Of a stretch of 11,918 nucleotides of DNA, positions 1 through 5,265 are shown in pieces (the first letter of the stretch is position 1; each line of letters starts with the position of its first letter). Under the pieces are notes generated by a model. The model worked only from the letters and a program-made list of their open reading frames with translations. It was not told the origin of the DNA and ran no database searches. Source of the stretch: an uncultured Ignavibacteria bacterium (GTDB lineage: Bacteria > Bacteroidota > Ignavibacteria > Ignavibacteriales > Melioribacteraceae); assembly GCA_937930275.1 (NCBI GenBank), contig CALGLM010000375.1, positions 1-11,918 of the forward strand. The letters are read 5' to 3'. A program made the translations under genes and the position numbers.

Positions 1-103
1 AAAAGCAAAAGATTTGGTCGATAATATAAAATTACCGAATGATTTTACTGATAAAATGCAGGCTTTGATAAATAAGATTAAAGACTTTTTAAATGATATA
101 TAG
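1..103 (+). CDS. C-terminal end of a gene upstream of ftsZ, probably ftsA (partial)
   Basis: The frame starting at base 2 is open from the window edge to a TAG at 101-103 and encodes about 33 residues. The last 15 or so (MQALINKIKDFLNDI) alternate hydrophobic and charged or polar residues, as an amphipathic helix would. FtsA, the actin-like protein that anchors FtsZ to the membrane, normally ends in such a membrane-targeting helix and normally lies directly upstream of ftsZ. The stop is 18 bases before the ftsZ start, so the two are probably co-transcribed. The identity rests on position and this helix only, because the FtsA core lies outside the window. Another division gene or an unrelated gene is possible. 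Confidence 0.5.
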   Translation, partial: KAKDLVDNIKLPNDFTDKMQALINKIKDFLNDI

Positions 104-111
104 ACCACAAC

Positions 112-117
112 AGGAGG
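112..117 (+). promoter_or_regulatory. Strong Shine-Dalgarno of ftsZ
   Basis: AGGAGG lies four bases before the ATG at 122, a near-perfect match to the anti-Shine-Dalgarno sequence, and it fixes the ftsZ start. The bases just upstream (102-113, which include the first two bases of this site) are the exact reverse complement of 1469-1480 in the loop of the ftsZ terminator. The site could therefore be partly occluded by pairing with the 3' end of the message (inference). Confidence 0.8.
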
Positions 118-121
118 CAAT

Positions 122-1438
122 ATGCACAAATTTGCAACTTTAGCAACAGAAGAAAAGAAAACAAATGCTGCAGTTCTAAAGGTAGTAGGGGTTGGCGGCG
201 GCGGTTGCAATGCCATTGAGTATATGATTAAGAAAGGATTAAACGGTGTAGAATATATTGCCGTAAATACCGATGCCCAAGCATTATTAACTAACTCTGC
301 TAATCATAAAGGACAGAGTGGTGTTAATATTACAAAAGGTCTTGGCGCCGGTGCTGATCCTACAATCGGAAAAAAATCAGCAGAAGAAGATCGTGAAAGA
401 ATAACAAAAGTATTGGAAGGTGCCAATATGGTATTTATTGCCTGCGGTATGGGGGGAGGAACCGGAACCGGTGCTGCACCCATGATCGCTTCAATAGCTC
501 GTCATATGGGTATTTTAACAGTCGGTATAGTTACTAAGCCTTTCAAATGGGAAGGCAAAAAACGTATGCTTAATGCCGAAAAAGGGATTCAAGAATTAAG
601 TCAATACGTAGATAGTATGATTGTTATTCCTAATAGTCGTTTAATTTCGCTAATTGAAAAAGGAACAGCTGCATTAGATGCTTTTGAAAAACCGAATGAT
701 GTTTTATATCAAGCAACCCGTGGTATAGCAGATATAATTACTTATACGGGTGTAATAAATGTAGATTTTGCAGACGTTAAAACCGTTATGGCTAACGGCG
801 GAACCGCTTTAATGGGTATTGGTATTGCCGCAGGCGATAATCGCTCAATACAAGCTGCAGAAAACGCAATATCCAGTCCTTTATTGGAAGGTATGAACAT
901 AAAAGGTGCTCGTAGAATATTATTAAATGTTACAAGCGGTAAAGATTACTCAATGGATGAAATTGAAACCGGTAACGATGTAATATTTAAAGCTGCAGGT
1001 GACGAAGCCGATATTATCTTTGGCTGGGTTGTTAATGAAGAAATGTCTGATAAAGTTTCTTATACGGTTATTGCAACCGGATTTGAGCAAGTAAACCAAA
1101 ACGAAATTCCGGCAGCTCCGGAAGTTACAAATATTCCGCAGGCTACTGCTTCAGCTAAACAGACCGTTACAAATCAAGCTCCAAAAATTCAAGAAGTAAA
1201 ACAACCGGTTTCTTATTCGGAACAATCGTTTGAACCCGAAGACCTTAATATACCGGCATATTTACGCAATGCAAGTAAAAAACAATCGTTGGAAGATAAC
1301 TCGGATTTTATAGCAGTCGGTTATAAAGTTGAAACTTTAATTTCCGATTCGTTAAATCCGACTATTGAAACTACACACACTATTGATGATATAGACGAAT
1401 TAGACAGCAGCTCGTTTTTACGCAGAATGACTGATTAG
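122..1438 (+). CDS. ftsZ: Cell division protein FtsZ
   Basis: This is the tubulin-like GTPase that polymerises into the Z ring at mid-cell. Visible features are the N-terminal nucleotide-binding stretch VGVGGGGCNA near residues 23-32, the tubulin signature GGGTGTG at 111-117, and the T7 synergy loop NVDFADVK at 213-220, which supplies catalytic Asp to the neighbouring subunit. The conserved core ends near residue 322. A low-complexity linker rich in Pro, Gln and Ala follows. At 438 aa it is longer than E. coli FtsZ because the tail is extended. The canonical C-terminal peptide, DLNIPAYLR, sits internally at 374-382. The true C-terminus (residues 426-438, ELDSSSFLRRMTD) again resembles that peptide, so two docking motifs may exist. 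It follows a probable ftsA by 18 bases and is convergent with the next gene, sharing a terminator. The assignment is certain; the double tail motif is inference. Confidence 0.98.
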   Translation: MHKFATLATEEKKTNAAVLKVVGVGGGGCNAIEYMIKKGLNGVEYIAVNTDAQALLTNSANHKGQSGVNITKGLGAGADPTIGKKSAEEDRERITKVLEGANMVFIACGMGGGTGTGAAPMIASIARHMGILTVGIVTKPFKWEGKKRMLNAEKGIQELSQYVDSMIVIPNSRLISLIEKGTAALDAFEKPNDVLYQATRGIADIITYTGVINVDFADVKTVMANGGTALMGIGIAAGDNRSIQAAENAISSPLLEGMNIKGARRILLNVTSGKDYSMDEIETGNDVIFKAAGDEADIIFGWVVNEEMSDKVSYTVIATGFEQVNQNEIPAAPEVTNIPQATASAKQTVTNQAPKIQEVKQPVSYSEQSFEPEDLNIPAYLRNASKKQSLEDNSDFIAVGYKVETLISDSLNPTIETTHTIDDIDELDSSSFLRRMTD

Positions 1439-1452
1439 TTTTCATTTAAAAA

Positions 1453-1497
1453 CCGCTCCCGAAGGCTTCTGTTGTGGTCTTTAGTTTTTGGGAGCGG
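1453..1497. terminator. Bidirectional terminator between ftsZ and the 196-aa gene
   Basis: CCGCTCCC at 1453-1460 pairs perfectly with GGGAGCGG at 1490-1497, and flanking A/T bases extend the stem. The loop is long, 29 bases. On the plus strand it is followed by ATTTAATATTTT. On the minus strand it is followed by TTTTTAAA, the better U-tract. It lies between two convergent genes, so it can end both transcripts. The loop contains CTGTTGTGGTCT (1469-1480), complementary to the ftsZ leader. Confidence 0.75.
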
Positions 1498-1507
1498 ATT
1501 TAATATT

Positions 1508-2098
1508 TTAGACCGCAGAAGGTTTTTGTTTTACCACAACTTCGTTAATAATTGATAATTTTTCTTTAACTTTATCAACTAATTTCTTAATATTTTCTTC
1601 CAAGTTTAATTCGGCACCAAATTCAAATCCTTTTTTAAAAGGGTAATATTTTATTTTTCCATAAATCTTTTGTTGTTTTTGATAGTAAATTATTACGTGT
1701 TTTTTATAAGGGAATATGCCTAAATATACATGGTTATTTAACGTATCCGAAATTTGATAGAATTTTGTTTCGGGAATAAAATCTTTTAGCAGTAAGAAAC
1801 TTAAATTAGTTAAATTGCTTTTGTAAATGCTCATAATCTTATACTTTAAATGAACACAAAGGTTGTTAATAACTAACAGAGTCGGTTTGTTATATGTGCA
1901 AGTGCAAACACCGATAGGAAGCAATATTTTATATTCTTTGTAATTAGTTGTTATTTGGGGGCTATCTGATAATTCGCTTAAAATATGAAAATATTCAGCC
2001 CCTTCAAACGAAAAATAATATTTATTCTCCGCATCTCGTAAATCATTAATAAATAATGAATCTGAATTAAATCCGGATTTGGAAGATTTAAGAAGCAT
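1508..2098 (-). CDS. Unrecognised 196-aa protein coupled to the S24 repressor
   Basis: I do not recognise a family. The protein is basic and rich in Lys, Tyr, Ile and Phe. It has no signal peptide or clear membrane helix, shows three cysteines (C65, C67, C81), and ends in a Lys-rich, probably helical segment near residues 165-190. Its start codon lies inside the end of the upstream repressor gene (11-bp overlap) and no Shine-Dalgarno is visible before it, which points to translational coupling. It therefore shares the repressor's transcript and should be induced or autoregulated with it. It ends at the terminator shared with ftsZ. It may be a partner that modifies repressor activity, or the output of the switch. 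This is inference from position only. A decayed or fast-evolving phage protein is also possible. Confidence 0.7.
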   Translation of the reverse strand: MLLKSSKSGFNSDSLFINDLRDAENKYYFSFEGAEYFHILSELSDSPQITTNYKEYKILLPIGVCTCTYNKPTLLVINNLCVHLKYKIMSIYKSNLTNLSFLLLKDFIPETKFYQISDTLNNHVYLGIFPYKKHVIIYYQKQQKIYGKIKYYPFKKGFEFGAELNLEENIKKLVDKVKEKLSIINEVVVKQKPSAV

Positions 2099-2771
2099 TG
2101 TAAGTACGAGCCGTTAAGAATATTGCAACAACGGGATATAGTTTTACTTTATCTTTTTCCACGCAAATAGGTGTTTCCGAACTATTTGCAGAATGAAGCC
2201 AAATTATATTTGGTGCCATTTCGTTATAATTTAATATTTTAATTGCTCCTTTTGTCTTATCCCATCTTGCGGCAACCGGACGACCAATTTCGGGCTTTTT
2301 GCTAAAACTAATTAAAGCAACATCTCCCGGTTGAATAATAGGAGTCATCGAATATCCGAATTCTTTATCAATCATTAATAAAGCATGATCATTTGGGTTA
2401 TAATCTATTACCATTTTTTGTATCCAATCGGATAAATCAACAACATCGGCTTTTCCTGCGGGAATAGTACCTAAAACAGGAAATTCCAAAAAACGGGGTA
2501 ATTCGTTAATTTCTGCCAAATCGTTTGGTATATAAATAGAATTATCGGAGCTTTTGCTAAAGTTGTTTTGTCGGGTGGTATCACCCAAAAGCAGCCAGTT
2601 TATGTCGCAACCCATTGCAGCCAGCTTTTGCAATATTTCACCTCCGGGCGATACGGTATCGTTAAAGTATCTATATAAATTTTCTCGTCCTATACCAAGT
2701 TCTTTTGAAAACTCTGTAAAAGAGGAGTAATTTTTTTCGGCAAAATTCTTTAATCTTTTTCCAAGTGTCAT
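2088..2771 (-). CDS. LexA/CI-type repressor: XRE-like HTH plus S24 self-cleaving domain
   Basis: This is a DNA-binding repressor expected to be inactivated by self-cleavage. Residues 1-63 form a phage-repressor-type helix-turn-helix (SFTEFSKELGIGRENLYRYF, then a segment ending in INWLLLG). Residues 97-215 form the S24 peptidase-like domain. The expected Ala-Gly cleavage bond is A105-G106, in PVLGTIPAGK. The nucleophile is S141 in GYSMTPIIQPGD, and the general base is K178 in GAIKIL. The Ser-to-Lys spacing of 37 residues equals that of LexA (119/156) and UmuD (60/97), and the distance from cleavage site to Ser is also close. All residues for RecA-stimulated autocleavage appear intact (family knowledge). 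No SD precedes the ATG, and a possible promoter lies so close that the message may be nearly leaderless, as for lambda cI. It faces a Mor-like gene across a dyad-rich 112-bp region and overlaps the 196-aa gene. It is not called lexA because the HTH is XRE-like, not the LexA winged helix. Confidence 0.9.
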   Translation of the reverse strand: MTLGKRLKNFAEKNYSSFTEFSKELGIGRENLYRYFNDTVSPGGEILQKLAAMGCDINWLLLGDTTRQNNFSKSSDNSIYIPNDLAEINELPRFLEFPVLGTIPAGKADVVDLSDWIQKMVIDYNPNDHALLMIDKEFGYSMTPIIQPGDVALISFSKKPEIGRPVAARWDKTKGAIKILNYNEMAPNIIWLHSANSSETPICVEKDKVKLYPVVAIFLTARTYNAS

Positions 2772-2883
2772 AAGTTTATCAAAAATGTTACATTTTTACT
2801 TGATTATTGTTTCAAAAATGAATACATTTGTATTGCAATATACTAAATTATTATCATTTATGAAACAAAAAAATGAGGTGCAT
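2772..2883. promoter_or_regulatory. Divergent promoter/operator region of the S24 repressor and Mor-like gene
   Basis: This 112-bp AT-rich spacer holds several dyads. AAAAATG-TTA-CATTTTT at 2781-2797 is a perfect 7-bp inverted repeat ten bases before the repressor start. AATACA-TT-TGTATT at 2821-2834 is a perfect 6-bp inverted repeat. TATTGCAATA at 2831-2840 is a perfect palindrome. Rightward, TTG (2800-2802), a 20-bp gap and TACATTTG (2823-2830) fit the Bacteroidota -33/-7 promoter pattern, and the second dyad lies on the -7 element. Leftward, TTGAAA, 17 bp and TGTAAC (read on the minus strand) give a weaker candidate whose -10 lies inside the first dyad. The layout is that expected of a cI/cro-style switch. 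Exact operators are inferred. Confidence 0.55.
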
Positions 2884-3168
2884 ATGGAAAATTGGATAAA
2901 AGAATTGGACTATAAAGCCGAATTTACGGATGAATATAACGAAATTATTGAATTAATAGGATTTGAAAATTTTGTAAAATTATTTGCACGCTTTCGTAAG
3001 TCAAATATATACTTTTCCGAAGCACCGCTTAATCAGCTTAGAAAAAAGTATATTGTGAAATATGAAACAGAGTTAAAAGATAAAAATATTCCGATTAAAA
3101 AAATTGCTCGTCTATTGGGTGTATCGGAACGTTTTATTAGAAATACACTTAACGGTGAAAGAGAATAA
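2884..3168 (+). CDS. Small Mor-like transcription activator (94 aa)
   Basis: The protein resembles the Mor/C activator family of phage Mu. An N-terminal dimerisation-type part carries EIIELIGFENFVKLFARF (residues 20-37) followed by NIYF (41-44). After a basic helix comes a C-terminal helix-turn-helix, IPIKKIARLLGVSERFIRNTL (69-89). Start: the frame is open further upstream to an ATG at 2785, but that stretch runs through the operator dyads and the predicted promoter. GAGGTG at 2875-2880 is well placed for the ATG at 2884, so I choose 2884. Mor proteins bind promoters as dimers and recruit RNA polymerase. Divergent from an S24 repressor, it is a good candidate for the activator the repressor holds off. 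Alternatively it is a Cro-like antagonist. The family call is from pattern memory and moderately sure. Confidence 0.75.
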   Translation: MENWIKELDYKAEFTDEYNEIIELIGFENFVKLFARFRKSNIYFSEAPLNQLRKKYIVKYETELKDKNIPIKKIARLLGVSERFIRNTLNGERE

Positions 3169-3242
3169 TGTTTTTGGTGTTTAAATAATGTAAAATATTA
3201 GTAAAAAACGGTAACAATTTAACTGATTAACGGGCAATAAAA

Positions 3243-3272
3243 AATCCGCTTTAAGAATAAAAAAAGCGGATT
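3243..3272 (-). terminator. Rho-independent terminator downstream of the Nudix gene
   Basis: AATCCGCTTT (3243-3252) and AAAGCGGATT (3263-3272) form a perfect 10-bp stem with a 10-base loop. Read on the minus strand the stem is followed by a run of T (TTTTTTATT), while the plus side is A-rich. It therefore ends the minus-strand Nudix transcript, not the Mor-like gene. The remainder of 3169-3296 shows nothing else. Confidence 0.8.
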
Positions 3273-3296
3273 AAATAAAAAAATATAAGCAATAGG

Positions 3297-3830
3297 CTAT
3301 GTGTTTTCTCTATTTAAGTAATAAAATACTCCGCAAATAGTTTTTGCGTCAACAATATCGCCAAACATTATTCTTCTTACAACTTCTTTAGGAGCTAATT
3401 CAATAACAGACATACCGTATTCGCCTTCTTCTCTGTTATGGTCGCCTAAGGTTAGTGAAGTTGCCAAATAAATATGCAACTGTTCGGTACAAAAACCCGG
3501 AGTAGTGTATATTTTTCCGAGATGTTTAATATTTGCACTTTTGTATCCGGTTTCTTCTGTAAGTTCTCTTTCGGCACAAACAAACGGATCTTCATTTTCT
3601 TCAAGCTTACCGGCGGGAAGTTCTAACAAATATTTTTGTAACGGATATCTAAATTGTTTAACAAATACAATTTTCCCATCATCGGTAATAGGAACTACTA
3701 CCGAACCGCCTCTATGAACGGCAATTTCACGTATTCCTTTATTGCCGCTGTCATATTCCAATGAATCAATTTTAAGGTCAAATACTTTACCGTAATGCAA
3801 AATTTGGGTGTCTGTAACTTTATAGTTCAT
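3297..3830 (-). CDS. Nudix hydrolase, ADP-ribose pyrophosphatase-like
   Basis: The protein carries a complete Nudix box, GKLEENE...REL.EE.G, at residues 74-95 (G74, E80, R88, E89, E92, E93, G95). These residues bind the metals that cleave a nucleoside diphosphate linked to another group. The preceding VVVPITDDGKIVFVKQFRYPLQKYLLELPAG (positions 44-74) and the 177-aa length are typical of the ADP-ribose/NDP-sugar pyrophosphatase branch (NudF-like), which recycles free ADP-ribose to AMP and ribose 5-phosphate. The protein is cytoplasmic. GAGG lies six bases before the ATG and confirms the start. A possible -10 TATAAT lies at 3904-3899 and a terminator follows the gene, so it can be its own unit. 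The substrate cannot be fixed from sequence; GDP-mannose or another sugar nucleotide is possible. Confidence 0.92.
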   Translation of the reverse strand: MNYKVTDTQILHYGKVFDLKIDSLEYDSGNKGIREIAVHRGGSVVVPITDDGKIVFVKQFRYPLQKYLLELPAGKLEENEDPFVCAERELTEETGYKSANIKHLGKIYTTPGFCTEQLHIYLATSLTLGDHNREEGEYGMSVIELAPKEVVRRIMFGDIVDAKTICGVFYYLNRENT

Positions 3831-3898
3831 ATTCCGCCTCTTAATATTTCAAATCCGATCATCAATATTCAAAAAATCTTAAATTTAGTGAAAATACT

Positions 3899-3924
3899 AT
3901 TATATGGGTAAACGAAAAAACCCA
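3899..3924 (-). promoter_or_regulatory. Possible promoter and dyad upstream of the Nudix gene
   Basis: Read on the minus strand, TATAAT occupies 3904-3899, giving a leader of about 60 bases before the Nudix start. Immediately upstream on that strand is an inverted repeat, TGGGT-N10-ACCCA (3905-3924), in the place of the spacer between -10 and -35. No good -35 is seen. The dyad could be an operator, or the last structure of the preceding 73-aa gene's transcript. Weak evidence. Confidence 0.3.
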
Positions 3925-3961
3925 AAACATAAAATCGAAATTACAGCAATATAGCAAATAG

Positions 3962-4183
3962 TTAAATATAAATAAAATAACCTTCTTGTCTCGGGTCTAT
4001 TTTACTGTGAACCAATCTATATTTGTTATCTTTTAAAGTTGCATTTTTATCAATGTTAAAATCTCCCGAGCTTTCAATAAATTCTTTCGGTACGCCGTAA
4101 GGGAAAGCTTTACAAAGTACGCGTCCGTCATCAGTTGTTTTGATAAAATGTTTACAACTTACACACTGTGGTAATAACACCAT
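3962..4183 (-). CDS. Small conserved-looking Cys-motif protein (73 aa)
   Basis: The protein has CVSC at residues 7-10, a third cysteine at 24, then AFPYGVPKEFI (26-36). The pattern C-x2-C-x-H...C-x-AFP-x-G-(I/V)-P-x-E is one I have seen in small uncharacterised bacterial proteins of about this size. Three Cys plus H12 could bind a zinc ion, but that is inference. There is no signal peptide or membrane segment. GAGAG about ten bases before the ATG is a mediocre ribosome site. It lies 76 bases after the thioesterase stop and 131 bases before the Nudix start, all on the minus strand, so partial co-transcription is possible. Function unknown. Confidence 0.7.
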   Translation of the reverse strand: MVLLPQCVSCKHFIKTTDDGRVLCKAFPYGVPKEFIESSGDFNIDKNATLKDNKYRLVHSKIDPRQEGYFIYI

Positions 4184-4259
4184 TTTAACCGCTCTCTGTG
4201 CTATTTGATACTTTTGTTTAAAAATAATTAAATAAAAATGTTAAAACAAGCAAAAAATG

Positions 4260-4670
4260 TTAAATTGAATATTTTTTTATAGCATCTTCAGGTATTCTAC
4301 ACGGTTTACCGGTACTAACAGATACTAAAGTATATAAAACATTTCCGAAACAGCATGTTGTTAAATCCGACTTACGCAAAATCCAAAAGTTTACGTCAAC
4401 TTGTGCTGCTTTTATTTCTTTTACTTGAGTTTTAACAACCGCTATATCATTTAATTTTAAACCGCTTTTATAGTTAATATTTGCACTTGAGGCAAACCAA
4501 CTATAACCCCTTTCTACAAATTCTTCCATGCTCATTTTATAACATCTTTGCATTTGATCGTAACGTGCCATAAGTAAAAAGTCTAAGTATTTGGAATAGT
4601 GAACATGGTTATTCATGTCAATATCATCGGGTCTAACATTTATTTCGCTTTCAAATATTGAATAAGTCAT
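4260..4670 (-). CDS. Hotdog-fold acyl-CoA thioesterase (4HBT/YbgC-FadM type)
   Basis: The N-terminus carries VRPDDIDMNNHVHYSKYLDFLLMARYD (residues 12 onward), the active-site helix motif of the 4-hydroxybenzoyl-CoA thioesterase group. D16 or D18 sits at the catalytic aspartate position, next to N20-N21-H22. The middle part (residues 59-95) has the alternating beta pattern of the hotdog sheet. The 136-aa length fits a single hotdog domain that works as an oligomer. The likely role is hydrolysis of an acyl-CoA or aryl-CoA thioester in the cytoplasm; the substrate is unknown. No Shine-Dalgarno is visible before the ATG. It is divergent from a second hotdog gene, 53 bases away. Confidence 0.88.
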   Translation of the reverse strand: MTYSIFESEINVRPDDIDMNNHVHYSKYLDFLLMARYDQMQRCYKMSMEEFVERGYSWFASSANINYKSGLKLNDIAVVKTQVKEIKAAQVDVNFWILRKSDLTTCCFGNVLYTLVSVSTGKPCRIPEDAIKKYSI

Positions 4671-4723
4671 TTTTATTGATTAATTTATTAATTGAAGATT
4701 AAAATATAATAAAAATAGGAATT

Positions 4724-5170
4724 ATGGAAAAATTAAAAAATATTTATTTGGGGAATGAAGATTATTTTTGCTTTGGTTGCTCGCCTAATAATAAGTATGG
4801 GCTTAATATGGAGTTTTTTAGAGACGGAGACGAAATAATAAGTTATTGGCAGCCGGAAAATAGATTTGCAGGATATAAAAATATTCTTCACGGCGGAATT
4901 ATTTCCACTTTGGCAGATGAAATTTCTGCATGGACCGTAACTTCTTTGCTAAAAAAAATGGCAGTAACAGGTAAATTGGAAGTCAAATTTATAAAACCTA
5001 CTTATATAGATAAGGGGAAAGTTAAGTTAACGGCAAAAATTGTTAAAGAAGCTCATAAAACTGTTACAATTGAAGTAAAATTAACAGATAGCGAAAATAA
5101 TTTATGTGCAGTTTCAAATGTTCTTTATTATATAATCGGGAATAAAAATGTTGGGGATTTAAATATTTAA
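4724..5170 (+). CDS. Hotdog-fold thioesterase, PaaI-like
   Basis: This is a single hotdog domain of 148 aa. The active-site region is H56-G57-G58-IISTL-A64-D65-E66, the HGG...D/E motif of the PaaI-type thioesterases, which cleave acyl- or aryl-CoA. An N-terminal CFGCSPNNKYGL (16-27) is typical of one PaaI subgroup. LEVKFIKPTYIDKGKVKLTAKI (starting near 85) is the usual central beta hairpin. AGGA four bases before the ATG supports the start. TATAAT at 4705-4710 is present but would leave almost no leader. It lies head-to-head with another hotdog gene but is of a different subfamily, so it is not a recent duplicate. Substrate unknown. Confidence 0.88.
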   Translation: MEKLKNIYLGNEDYFCFGCSPNNKYGLNMEFFRDGDEIISYWQPENRFAGYKNILHGGIISTLADEISAWTVTSLLKKMAVTGKLEVKFIKPTYIDKGKVKLTAKIVKEAHKTVTIEVKLTDSENNLCAVSNVLYYIIGNKNVGDLNI

Positions 5171-5201
5171 TTTGTTTTTTTATATAAAAAATTTTACTTT
5201 G
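5171..5201 (+). promoter_or_regulatory. Putative Bacteroidota-type promoter of the S8 protease gene
   Basis: TTTG at 5171-5174 and TTACTTTG at 5194-5201, 19 bases apart, match the -33 TTTG / -7 TAnnTTTG pattern with one mismatch in the -7 element. The start of transcription would fall near 5208, giving a leader of about 58 bases. The region is very AT-rich, so a chance match is possible. Confidence 0.4.
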
Positions 5202-5265
5202 CAATTTATATCAGAAATTATAATAATATTGTATACTTATTCATTAATAATAAACGGAGTACGAT

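Noticed and set aside
1534..1540. CCACAAC near the end of the 196-aa gene as a further partner of the ftsZ loop
   Set aside because: Only seven bases match and the flanking match is in the wrong order to extend a helix.
2785..2883. N-terminal extension of the Mor-like protein to an ATG at 2785
   Set aside because: The stretch crosses the operator dyads and the predicted promoter, has no ribosome site, and does not look like the family; the ATG at 2884 has GAGGTG in front.
1508..3168. Classical toxin-antitoxin module
   Set aside because: The repressor has a full self-cleaving S24 domain and the partner has no toxin motif; a damage-responsive switch fits better, though a toxic role for the 196-aa protein is not excluded.
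3505..3717. Plus-strand open frame of 70 codons
   Set aside because: Lies wholly opposite the Nudix gene and covers its Nudix box; Ser/Leu-rich shadow product.
4209..4216. TACTTTTG, a match to the -7 promoter motif on the plus strand
   Set aside because: No -33 partner and no plus-strand gene follows; chance is likely in AT-rich DNA.
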